Source: Maricurvus nonylphenolicus (GTDB lineage Bacteria; Pseudomonadota; Gammaproteobacteria; Pseudomonadales; Cellvibrionaceae). From it: a stretch of 64,000 nucleotides of DNA. The notes under the pieces are model-generated. The model saw only the letters and a list, made by a program, of their open reading frames with translations. It made no database searches and was not told where the DNA came from. Position numbers and translations under genes: made by a program. Below are positions 8,364-16,308 of the stretch, in pieces. Numbering within the stretch: the stretch's first letter is position 1; each line of letters opens with the position of its first letter. The DNA lies in assembly GCF_042854845.1 (NCBI RefSeq), contig NZ_AP031498.1, positions 4,278,001 to 4,342,000 of the forward strand. Reading direction: 5' to 3'.

Positions 8364-9311
8364 TTAAGTTTTAGAAACCTCTTCCCGGACTCCATATAAT
8401 TTCTCCAACAACCACTGATGCGCCGGCGTCGAAGCGTGACGAGGGTGCCAAATAATATCAACCTTAAAAGCCCCCAACTCCATTGGCAGCGGCAAAACCT
8501 TCACCGGCAACAACTGACAAAAATCATCGGCGAAGCGCTCAGGTAACACTAACGCCAAATCTGTTTCCGCAACCACCATCGCCGCCGTGGTGTAGTTAGG
8601 AATTACTGAAACAATTTTGCGCTGATGTCCCTGTTCCTGTAGCCAGCGATCGACCATACCTCGGCGTTCGTTACTCGATACCCAGACATGCCCCACGTCC
8701 AGATATTGTTTAAGGCTGATGCGCTTGTTGATCTGTGGATGATCTTTCCGCACCAGACAACACAGATGCTCTTCCAACCACAGCTGGTGTTGCAGTCGAG
8801 GGCTGACATCAAAAAAGCGGCCCATGGCGAAATCGAATTCTCCAGATTCCAGTGCCGCCTCAGGGTTTTCCGGGCCGAAGTTTTTGATCTGTACTTCAAC
8901 CCCTGGAGCTTCCCGTTCGAGTAGTTTGAGTAAGCGTGGCAGCAGTAGCAAGGCGACATAATCCGTCGCGGCAATGACAAACCGCTGCTGGCTAATGGCG
9001 GGATCAAAACTGGCCGGTTTGATCAGGCATTGGTCCAGCTCACTCAGCGCGCGCTGTACCGGGGTGATTAACTCCAGGGCCCTGGGGGTAGGTTCCATGC
9101 CCTTGCGGGTACGCACCAGTAGAGGATCATCCAGCATCTGCCGCAGACGATTGAGGGCGTTACTGACCGCTGGTTGGGTCAATGACAAGGTCTCCGCAGC
9201 CCGCGAGACACTGCGTTCGCGCATTACGGCATCGAAGATAACCAGCAGGTTGAGGTCGAAATTTCTAATATTCACAACTTGAATACATTTATCACAAATA
9301 TAAATTATCAA
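8364..9311 (-). CDS. LysR-family transcriptional regulator
   Basis: About 303-315 residues. A winged HTH occupies the N-terminus (RNFDLNLLVIFDAVMRERSV, then AAETLSLTQPAVSNALNRLR), followed by a LysR substrate-binding domain. The start is uncertain: ATG 9311 gives 12 extra residues, while GTG 9275 begins directly before NIRNFDLN as in most relatives; neither has a clear ribosome site. The DLNLL N-terminus is typical of the NodD/PcpR/LinR-like group, which often controls aromatic catabolism. Divergent from the Fe-alcohol dehydrogenase/thioesterase/SSADH genes, which it probably controls together with itself from the 100-base gap (inference). Confidence 0.9.
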   Translation of the reverse strand: MIIYICDKCIQVVNIRNFDLNLLVIFDAVMRERSVSRAAETLSLTQPAVSNALNRLRQMLDDPLLVRTRKGMEPTPRALELITPVQRALSELDQCLIKPASFDPAISQQRFVIAATDYVALLLLPRLLKLLEREAPGVEVQIKNFGPENPEAALESGEFDFAMGRFFDVSPRLQHQLWLEEHLCCLVRKDHPQINKRISLKQYLDVGHVWVSSNERRGMVDRWLQEQGHQRKIVSVIPNYTTAAMVVAETDLALVLPERFADDFCQLLPVKVLPLPMELGAFKVDIIWHPRHASTPAHQWLLEKLYGVREEVSKT

Positions 9312-9413
9312 TATACAACTATAGCGAGGAAAATACAGCTACTGGCTTAGAACTATGCCCCCGAACTATGGCCTGCTATTAGACAGGAATACCGCTACTG
9401 GGTAGGAATAACT

Positions 9414-10571
9414 ATGAACCCGTTTACCTTTACCACCACCAAATCGATTATTAATGAATCCGGCGCGCTGCAGCGTATTGGCGAGATCTGCCGTAATCAG
9501 CACATCACCCGTCCACTGATTGTTACCGACCCAGGTATTGTCAGTATTGGCCTGCTCGATAAGCTCGAAGCCGCTCTGAAAGCCGCGGATATGCCCTACT
9601 GCAGCTTTACCAAGATTGTTGCTGATCCCCCAGAATCCATCGTCCTGGCGGCGCTGGAGCAAGCTAAAACCGAGCAGGTAGATGGCATTATTGGTTTTGG
9701 TGGTGGCAGCTCTATGGATACCGCCAAGCTGGTAGCCCTGATGGCCAAGTCCGGTGAAACTCTGGCAGAGATTTACGGTGTTGAGCAGGCCAAAGGCCAG
9801 CGTCTACCGCTGATTCAGATTCCGACCACCGCGGGTACTGGTTCTGAAGTGACTGCAGTAGCCATTGTGACGACGGGCGAGACCACCAAAACAGGTGTTG
9901 TTGCCCCACAATTGCTGCCAGATGTTGCCCTATTGGATGCAGAGCTGACCTTGGGTCTGCCACCGCATATCACCGCCGCTACCGGTATTGATGCGATGGT
10001 TCACGCCATTGAGGCTTACACCAGCGCCCACAAGAAAAACACCTACTCCGATATGTTGGCTAGAGAAGCCTTGAAACTGATGGCCGACAATATCGAGGAA
10101 GCTACACATAACGGCAGCAATCTCGATGCTCGCCAAGCGATGCTGTTAGGCGCCTGTCTGGCCGGCCAGGCCTTCGCCAATGCGCCTGTTGCCGCAGTAC
10201 ATGCGTTGGCCTATCCATTAGGTGGTCATTACCATATTCCACACGGGTTAAGTAACTCGCTGGTACTGCCACACGTATTACGCTTTAACGCTGATGCGGC
10301 CAGCGATCTTTACGCAGAACTGGCCGACGTGGTTCTGGCAGACAAAGCGACAGGCTCTTCTGCAGAGAAAACCCAGCAATTGATCGATTACCTTGAGCAA
10401 CTTATTGCCAAACTGGAAATTCCCAACCGCTTACGCGATATGGAAGTGCCTGAAAGCGATCTTCCCATGCTGGCCAAGGACACCTTCGAATTACAGCAAC
10501 GCCTGCTGATTAACAATCCGCGTGAAGTTACTGAAGCGGACGCCCTGGCGATTTACCAAGCTGCCTATTAA
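9414..10571 (+). CDS. Iron-containing (group III) alcohol dehydrogenase
   Basis: 385 residues, standard length. The dinucleotide-binding GFGGGSSMDTAK is followed by the metal-binding stretch GIDAMVHAIEAYTS and the second metal region HALAYPLGGHYHIPHGLSN, which supplies the Asp and three His ligands typical of the family. It interconverts primary alcohols and aldehydes with NAD(P); the hydroxyacid-oxoacid transhydrogenase and 4-hydroxybutyrate dehydrogenase branches are also possible. The succinate-semialdehyde dehydrogenase 690 bases downstream would fit a 4-hydroxybutyrate route (inference). Start ATG 9414 has AGGA upstream. First of a plus-strand group divergent from a LysR regulator. Confidence 0.9.
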   Translation: MNPFTFTTTKSIINESGALQRIGEICRNQHITRPLIVTDPGIVSIGLLDKLEAALKAADMPYCSFTKIVADPPESIVLAALEQAKTEQVDGIIGFGGGSSMDTAKLVALMAKSGETLAEIYGVEQAKGQRLPLIQIPTTAGTGSEVTAVAIVTTGETTKTGVVAPQLLPDVALLDAELTLGLPPHITAATGIDAMVHAIEAYTSAHKKNTYSDMLAREALKLMADNIEEATHNGSNLDARQAMLLGACLAGQAFANAPVAAVHALAYPLGGHYHIPHGLSNSLVLPHVLRFNADAASDLYAELADVVLADKATGSSAEKTQQLIDYLEQLIAKLEIPNRLRDMEVPESDLPMLAKDTFELQQRLLINNPREVTEADALAIYQAAY

Positions 10572-10592
10572 TTTTTTATTCGAGAAGTAATT

Positions 10593-11024
10593 ATGTCTGA
10601 CTTACCGACACGCGAAAGTTATCGCTGGTTTATGCCCATCACCACCCGCTGGATGGATAACGATATTTACGGCCATGTAAATAACGTTCACTACTATTCC
10701 TACTTTGACACGGTAGCGAATACCTACTTGATTCAAGAAGCGGGGCTCGATATTCATGGTGGCGATATTATTGGCTATATTGTTAACTCTCAGTGCGATT
10801 ATAAAAAAGCGATTGCCTTCCCAGAGAAAATAGAAGGCGGTTTTCGTGTAAACCGCCTGGGTAACAGCTCGGTGGAATACGGTATTGCTATATTTAAAGA
10901 AGGCGAAAGCGATTGCTGTGCTTTTGGTACCTTTACCCATGTATTTGTTGATCGCGAGAACGAAAGGCCAGTGCCAATTCCTGAGCAGATGCGTGCTGCG
11001 TTGGAATCCATGTTGATTGACTAA
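10593..11024 (+). CDS. Acyl-CoA thioesterase, 4HBT hotdog family
   Basis: 143 residues, one hotdog domain. The signature RWMDNDIYGHVNNVHYYSYFD has the catalytic Asp and the GHVNN pattern of YbgC/4-hydroxybenzoyl-CoA thioesterase-like enzymes. These are cytoplasmic, usually tetrameric, and hydrolyse acyl- or aroyl-CoA. It follows the alcohol dehydrogenase by 21 bases with its own GAGAAG site, so the two form an operon. The substrate is unknown. Confidence 0.88.
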   Translation: MSDLPTRESYRWFMPITTRWMDNDIYGHVNNVHYYSYFDTVANTYLIQEAGLDIHGGDIIGYIVNSQCDYKKAIAFPEKIEGGFRVNRLGNSSVEYGIAIFKEGESDCCAFGTFTHVFVDRENERPVPIPEQMRAALESMLID

Positions 11025-11068
11025 TTTATACAACTTTTTACGAATTGCGCATTACTTATTAACGCCAT

Positions 11069-11193
11069 CCCCGCGAAAGCGGGGATCCAGGGATACGAAG
11101 TACATTAACCGCAAACGGCACTCACCCTGATCAACAAGAAATAGATAGATCCGATTTGAGTGCCATAAATACTGGATTCCCGCTTTCGCGGGA
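11069..11193. repeat. Inverted-repeat element with GAAA-loop hairpins
   Basis: Arms of 22 bases (11069-11090 and 11172-11193) match at 20 of 22 positions in inverted orientation. Each arm is itself a hairpin; the left one is CCCCGC-GAAA-GCGGGG. Internally GGCACTCA and TGAGTGCC also pair. The arm sequence CTGGATTCCCGCTTTCGCGG resembles palindromic repeats common between genes in many proteobacteria (family knowledge, from memory). It fills the 235-base gap before gabD; no gene is visible inside. Confidence 0.8.
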
Positions 11194-11259
11194 AGGGCCT
11201 GCCCCATGAACGCAGTGAATGCATTGGGCATGGCGCTGTAGATAGAAACGAGAACTCCC

Positions 11260-12714
11260 ATGCAATTAAATAACCCCAATCTCCTCCGCACCCAATCCTA
11301 CATCAACGGCGAATGGGTCGACGCCGACAACGGCGCCACCGTAGACGTCCGCAACCCTGCCACCGGCGATACCGTAGCCGCCATCGCCAACGTTGGCGGC
11401 GACGAAACCCGCCGCGCCATTGAATCGGCTGAGGCAGCCTTGCCAGCCTGGCGCGCGAAAAGCGCAAAAGAACGCGCCAATATTTTACGTCGCTGGTTTG
11501 ACCTGGTGATGGCCAACCAAAACGATCTGGCCCAGATTCTGACCGCCGAACAAGGTAAACCTCTGACAGAAGCTGCCGGCGAAATTGCTTACGGTGCCAA
11601 TTACATCGAGTGGTTTGCCGAGGAAGCAAAACGTATCTACGGCGACATTATTGCGCCACCTTCCAACGACAAACGCCTGCTTGTGGTTAAACAACCGGTT
11701 GGCGTAGTAGCTTCGGTGACTCCGTGGAATTTCCCTAACGCCATGCTGACCCGTAAAGCGGCGCCTGCATTAGCCGCCGGCTGTACCTTTGTTGGCAAAC
11801 CGGCCACCGAGACACCGCTGTCGGCATTGGCCCTGGCTGTACTGGCTGAAGAAGCTGGCGTGCCTGCCGGTGTCTTTAACGTGGTATGTGGTAACAGCTC
11901 ACGTGCCATTGGCGGTGAGATGACCAGCAACCCGATTGTGAAAAAACTGACCTTTACCGGCTCTACACCTGTGGGCAAAGTTTTGCTGGAACAGTGTGCC
12001 GCCACCGTTAAGAAAACCTCCATGGAGCTTGGTGGTAACGCACCTTTAATCGTCTTTGATGATGCCGATCTGGATGCAGCTGTTGCCGGTACCCTGGCCT
12101 CCAAATACCGCAACGCCGGTCAAACCTGTGTTTGTACCAACCGCGTATTGGTTCAAGAAGGTGTATATGACGCCTTTACCGAAAAACTGACCGCTGCGGT
12201 TAACGAATTTAAAGTGGGCGCCGGTACAGAAGACGGCATCACCATGGGGCCACTGGTAAATGCCAAAGCGGCAACCGATGTGGATGAGTTGGTTCAGGAT
12301 GCACTGGATAAAGGCGCGCAAGCAACAATTGGTGGAGGACGCTCAGAACTAGGCGACTGCTTCTACCAGCCAACCGTGCTAGCCAATGCCGATGCTTCCA
12401 TGCGTGTGTTTAAAGAAGAAATTTTCGGCCCTGTTGCACCTATCTTCAAATTTAAAACTGAAGAAGAAGCCGTGGCCATGGCTAACGACACGGAGTTCGG
12501 TCTGGCGTCCTACTTCTACACCAAAGATATCGGCCGCATCTTCCGCGTTGGCGAAGCTCTGGAATACGGTATCGTTGGTATTAACGAAGGTATTATCTCT
12601 AATGAGATGGCACCGTTTGGTGGCGTGAAAGAATCCGGTTCCGGTCGCGAAGGTTCCAAGTACGGTATCGAAGACTATATTGAAATTAAATATATGTGCC
12701 TGGGTGGTATCTAA
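11260..12714 (+). CDS. gabD: NAD(P)-dependent succinate-semialdehyde dehydrogenase
   Basis: 484 residues, the standard GabD length. Marks are TPWNFPNAM (about 154-162), the general base Glu256 in MELGGNAP, catalytic Cys290 in NAGQTCVCTNRV, and the C-terminal PFGGVKESGSGREGSKYGIEDY typical of the GabD branch. The two residues after the catalytic Cys (VC) also match this branch, whose second Cys can act as a redox switch. It oxidises succinate semialdehyde to succinate. No GABA transaminase is nearby; with the upstream Fe-alcohol dehydrogenase, a 4-hydroxybutyrate route is plausible (inference). Start ATG 11260 has CGAGA upstream. Confidence 0.9.
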   Translation: MQLNNPNLLRTQSYINGEWVDADNGATVDVRNPATGDTVAAIANVGGDETRRAIESAEAALPAWRAKSAKERANILRRWFDLVMANQNDLAQILTAEQGKPLTEAAGEIAYGANYIEWFAEEAKRIYGDIIAPPSNDKRLLVVKQPVGVVASVTPWNFPNAMLTRKAAPALAAGCTFVGKPATETPLSALALAVLAEEAGVPAGVFNVVCGNSSRAIGGEMTSNPIVKKLTFTGSTPVGKVLLEQCAATVKKTSMELGGNAPLIVFDDADLDAAVAGTLASKYRNAGQTCVCTNRVLVQEGVYDAFTEKLTAAVNEFKVGAGTEDGITMGPLVNAKAATDVDELVQDALDKGAQATIGGGRSELGDCFYQPTVLANADASMRVFKEEIFGPVAPIFKFKTEEEAVAMANDTEFGLASYFYTKDIGRIFRVGEALEYGIVGINEGIISNEMAPFGGVKESGSGREGSKYGIEDYIEIKYMCLGGI

Positions 12715-12724
12715 GGCATACACC

Positions 12725-12752
12725 AGGGGCAGGATATCAATATCCTGCCCCT
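12725..12752. terminator. Bidirectional terminator-like hairpin between gabD and the AraC gene
   Basis: A perfect 13-base stem, AGGGGCAGGATAT / ATATCCTGCCCCT, with a 2-base loop. It lies between the convergent stops and touches the last base of the minus-strand gene. It is very stable but has no T-run on either side. Confidence 0.55.
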
Positions 12753-13761
12753 ACTCCATAGACATCTGAAATTCTGTTGGTGTTATTCCGTACCAACGCC
12801 TAAAGGCCCGGGCAAAACTGCTGTGGTCTGAAAATCCTAAACGAAACGCCGTATCATTAAGTGAAGATGCTGGCTGGCTTAAATATTCCAACGCCATCGC
12901 TTTCCTGACATCAGAGACCAATAACTTAAAACTTGTGCCCTGCTCTTTTAACTTGCGCTGAAAACTGCGCTGGCTTAAATTCAGTGCCGAAGCCACTTCC
13001 TGGCAAACGGGTTCACTCCCATGTTCAAGGCAGCGGCGCACTTGCTGTTTTACCGCATGTATCCCTCTGTCACTGCGCTGTTTTTCTATCGCACTTTTTG
13101 TAAATCTATCCTGCCAAGACGCTAGCGTTGGATTACCGGTCGGCAAGGCTAACTCGGCATTTTCACGTGACAGAATAATCCCTACCTGAACGAGGTCACA
13201 GTCTACAGAGCTGCGATAAAATGTTTCGTGCTCATGAAGAGCATCGACAGATTGGCCAAATAGGGTCACTTTTTGCGGCGCCAGAACACCGGGATAGATA
13301 TGACTAAGAAACGCGAAGAAAAATGCCACGCTTAGGTTAATGTTATCAACGCAAAGAAATTCTTCCGAAACCTTGGGTGTGATTAGCAAGCCTACGCTAT
13401 CGGAGGATTCGACCAATTCAAACAGAGAGGTATCGGTAAAGAAACGAGAGGAATCAACCAAACGCTGGATAGCATCTTTTAAGGAAATACTGCATTGCAG
13501 GCCCATCCCAACACTGCCCAACATAGCAGGCCGAAAGTAGGTTTGCGCAATGCGAATAACAGTGGCTTCTGCCCCATGATATTGCCGAATAAGCGCCCAA
13601 GCCTTATTAGCAACCTTCGCATTTATCTGCTCATCCGGTGCAAGATCAATAAGCTCGCTTAAACCATGACGAAGCAATGTTTCTTTGGGTGACTGCCCGG
13701 CATCAGAAATAACCTGCTGAACAAGCCCCGCGAAGAGCTTGCCGACAAACTCGGTACACAT
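12751..13761 (-). CDS. AraC-family regulator, OruR-like (AraC-type ligand-binding domain plus HTH)
   Basis: 336 residues from ATG 13761, which has AGGAGAGAG 4 bases upstream; the extension to 13815 has no such support. The N-terminal ~200 residues form the arabinose-binding-like domain of OruR-type regulators, and the C-terminal ~90 residues carry the two AraC HTHs (LNLSQRSFQRKLKEQGTSFK and FRLGFSDHSSFARAFRRWYG). It follows the TonB receptor gene by 91 bases on the same strand, so it may be co-transcribed with it. A 21-base-phased direct repeat stands upstream of that receptor (16190-16226) and is its likely target (inference). The inducer is unknown. Confidence 0.9.
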   Translation of the reverse strand: MCTEFVGKLFAGLVQQVISDAGQSPKETLLRHGLSELIDLAPDEQINAKVANKAWALIRQYHGAEATVIRIAQTYFRPAMLGSVGMGLQCSISLKDAIQRLVDSSRFFTDTSLFELVESSDSVGLLITPKVSEEFLCVDNINLSVAFFFAFLSHIYPGVLAPQKVTLFGQSVDALHEHETFYRSSVDCDLVQVGIILSRENAELALPTGNPTLASWQDRFTKSAIEKQRSDRGIHAVKQQVRRCLEHGSEPVCQEVASALNLSQRSFQRKLKEQGTSFKLLVSDVRKAMALEYLSQPASSLNDTAFRLGFSDHSSFARAFRRWYGITPTEFQMSME

Positions 13762-13852
13762 TGACTCTCTCCTGAAACCTCCCGCAAACCTTAACAGATC
13801 CACCGGAGGCTTCAAGAATATTTGAGATCAAATTCACTTATGAGAGATATAA

Positions 13853-16123
13853 CTAAAACTTAAGACGCCCACGAACAGCGTAGTTAGCACCTCTGCCAAA
13901 TGAAGCCTGATGCCCACCATTGGAGAAAGGAACATCATTACTATAAATATAGTATTCCTCATCCGTAAGGTTGCGCCCCACTAAAGACACATCCCAACGC
14001 TCATTAACCGCCCCCAGGGTAAGGGTTAAATTCCACAAGGTATAAGCATCCTGCATGGATACCGGATCGTTATCCGCCGCGGTTGAATGCTCCCCCTTAT
14101 AGTTTGCATCTATGACGGTGCGTAAAAACAGTTGCTGAGTCAGTTCAATTTCGTGCTCCAGAGAAAGGCTTCCTGTCCATTCCGGTGTAAATGGCGTCGA
14201 CTCTCCACTCAGATCCTGGCTACAAGCTCCTGACCCCGTATAGGCAGCAATCTGTGCCTGTGTACAGCCTGCGGTATCATAATCCGCGTAAGTGAAATCG
14301 ACATAACCTGCTGAGCCTCTTAACATCAAGCTTTCACTTAACTGCCAACGCCCATCAATTTCAAGGCCGGTAATATCAGCAGACGAAGCATTTTTCACAA
14401 CAAACCCGCTGTTGCCGGTATAAACAGAAGACTGGAGGTCCTCATAGTCCATATCGAATAACGCCACATTCACTTCAGCCGCGCCATTCAGCAGTGTCAT
14501 CTTGGCACCCACCTCAATGGACTTAACTTTCTCCTCTTCAAACTCCGCCTCAGCGGGATCATCTGTTAAGGCAAAATTATTGAAACCGCCCCCTTTAGTG
14601 CCTGTCGATAATGTGGAATACAGCATTACATCCGGCGTAACATCCCATTGCGCATTAACAGAATAGGTCCAATTTTCTTCATCACGCTTAAGGTCGGTAA
14701 AATCGTGTGGTGTAAATTCCAGCAAAAACTGATTAGTCGCACAGGTTGCCAGAGCATCATTGGCGGTAAAGGTATCCCATTCAGCACAGTGAACACCTTG
14801 AGCGGCGGATTTCTCTTCTTCACCGTATCTGGCGCCCAAGGTCACCCTGACATCATCTCGCACTTCCCAAGTGCCTTGAGCAAAGGCAGACCAACTTTCA
14901 GATTCCTGCTCTAAATAGGCATAACGATTGAGTAACAGTCCTGTGTTATTGACCAACGACTTTGCCTGGCTATCCAAGTCACTCTGCTGGTAATAGAGCC
15001 CGCTAATAAATTCAAAGCCTTCACCAAACTCGGAGACATAACGCAACTCCAGGCTTTCCTGGTCATAGGTTTCAACCTCTTCAAAGCCGATCTCTACGGG
15101 TGAGTTGTAAAAATCAGCATCAACAGCCCGATCGAACTCATACCCTGAGTAGCCAGCAATCAGTGTCACCGTGCCTTTATCCGTACTGTAATCGACACGC
15201 AAAGCCGTCTCATCGGAATCACCTTTGAAATAGCCCTGACCAGGATAATCAATACCTGGGGTTGTATTCCCTATCGCCGTTTTGCCATTAGCTGGCGTGG
15301 CATCGTAACCGGCAGCTTGCATCAACCCCTCCATGGTAGGCGTCAAGACGATTTGGTCAGTACTGCCTCCTAGATTATCCCAATCACCCATCTCGTATTT
15401 AAACGAGACCAGCAAGTTTTCAGTAGCATCCCACTCCAGCGATACACGACCTGCAATTTCATCGGTGAGCGGTTCGTGCTTATCGTTGAACTCATTCTCT
15501 ATCCATCCCTCATCCATATCGCGAGTTAACCAGGCTAAACGCCCACGCAGATTTTCCGTTAAAAGACCGGAAACATAACCTTTGATTTCAGTTTCTTCAT
15601 GCTCAACTTCATACAACCCCGACAACTCAGCGGCGAACTCATCCATGGGTTTGGCTGAGGTAATATTCACGGCACCAGCAATTGTATTTTTGCCGAACAA
15701 AATTGATTGCGGTCCACGCAAGACTTCTACCATGCCAACATCGAGAAAGGAAAAACGCGATTGGGTTGCACGCCCACGATAAATACCATCAACAAAGGAG
15801 CCTACTGATTGCTCAATACTGGCCAACACACCTGATTGGATACCGCGAATGGAGACGACATCTCCAAGAGCCAATGGCGCTACAGCAAAATTAGGTACAT
15901 AGGCCGCAAAGTCCATCATACTCGGGATAGCAGCCTCATTGATTTTCTCACCACTCATGGCCGAAACAGAAATAGGGACATCCTGTAAAGACTCTTCGCG
16001 CTTTTGTGCCGTTACGACGATCTCTTCCAGGGTGAAGGTTTCTTCAGCTACGGAAAAGGGGGACAGACCAACAGTAGCCACAACAGAAGCCGCAAGCGGA
16101 CTGATACGGAAAAGGGATTTCAT
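13853..16123 (-). CDS. TonB-dependent outer-membrane receptor
   Basis: 756 residues from ATG 16123, which has GGAGAGA 8 bases upstream; a TTG at 16138 would lie on top of that ribosome site. N-terminal signal peptide (MKSLFRISPLAASVVATVGL and on, cleavage probably near SVAEE), then a TonB-box-like/plug start EEIVVTAQKREESLQDVPIS, the plug, and a beta-barrel ending in Phe (RGRLKF). It imports a substrate across the outer membrane using TonB energy. EEIVVTAQ receptors of this group are common in Sphingomonas-like and marine gammaproteobacterial catabolic loci and are usually not siderophore receptors. The substrate is unknown. It probably shares a transcript with the AraC gene downstream. Confidence 0.9.
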   Translation of the reverse strand: MKSLFRISPLAASVVATVGLSPFSVAEETFTLEEIVVTAQKREESLQDVPISVSAMSGEKINEAAIPSMMDFAAYVPNFAVAPLALGDVVSIRGIQSGVLASIEQSVGSFVDGIYRGRATQSRFSFLDVGMVEVLRGPQSILFGKNTIAGAVNITSAKPMDEFAAELSGLYEVEHEETEIKGYVSGLLTENLRGRLAWLTRDMDEGWIENEFNDKHEPLTDEIAGRVSLEWDATENLLVSFKYEMGDWDNLGGSTDQIVLTPTMEGLMQAAGYDATPANGKTAIGNTTPGIDYPGQGYFKGDSDETALRVDYSTDKGTVTLIAGYSGYEFDRAVDADFYNSPVEIGFEEVETYDQESLELRYVSEFGEGFEFISGLYYQQSDLDSQAKSLVNNTGLLLNRYAYLEQESESWSAFAQGTWEVRDDVRVTLGARYGEEEKSAAQGVHCAEWDTFTANDALATCATNQFLLEFTPHDFTDLKRDEENWTYSVNAQWDVTPDVMLYSTLSTGTKGGGFNNFALTDDPAEAEFEEEKVKSIEVGAKMTLLNGAAEVNVALFDMDYEDLQSSVYTGNSGFVVKNASSADITGLEIDGRWQLSESLMLRGSAGYVDFTYADYDTAGCTQAQIAAYTGSGACSQDLSGESTPFTPEWTGSLSLEHEIELTQQLFLRTVIDANYKGEHSTAADNDPVSMQDAYTLWNLTLTLGAVNERWDVSLVGRNLTDEEYYIYSNDVPFSNGGHQASFGRGANYAVRGRLKF

Positions 16124-16189
16124 CACAATTCTCTCCAACGTTTTTATAGTTATCCAGAAAGAATCTAACGAATAATATTTTTCCCCACT

Positions 16190-16226
16190 ATACCTTGCGC
16201 GCCAAACTCAATACCCGAAGCGCCAA
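16190..16226 (-). promoter_or_regulatory. Candidate AraC-type operator and promoter of the TonB receptor
   Basis: On the minus strand TTGGCGC-NNN-GGGTAT and TTGGCGC-NNN-AGGTAT start exactly 21 bases apart (16211-16226 and 16190-16205). A -10-like TATTAT follows 12 bases further on (16172-16177). The start codon is 66 bases beyond the operator. Two direct half-sites next to the -10 suit class II activation by the OruR-like regulator of the same cluster (inference). Confidence 0.55.
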
Positions 16227-16247
16227 TAGCATACAAACAGTCACAAC

Positions 16248-16272
16248 AAAAAACGCCGGCAATTGCCGGCGT
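16248..16272 (-). terminator. Rho-independent terminator of the acyl-CoA dehydrogenase operon
   Basis: Perfect palindrome ACGCCGGCAATTGCCGGCGT (16253-16272), followed on the minus strand by TTTTTGTTG. It lies 36 bases after the stop of the 16309 gene. Confidence 0.88.
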
Positions 16273-16308
16273 ATAAAAATCGTCTAGTAGACAGAGACAT
16301 TAACTAGA

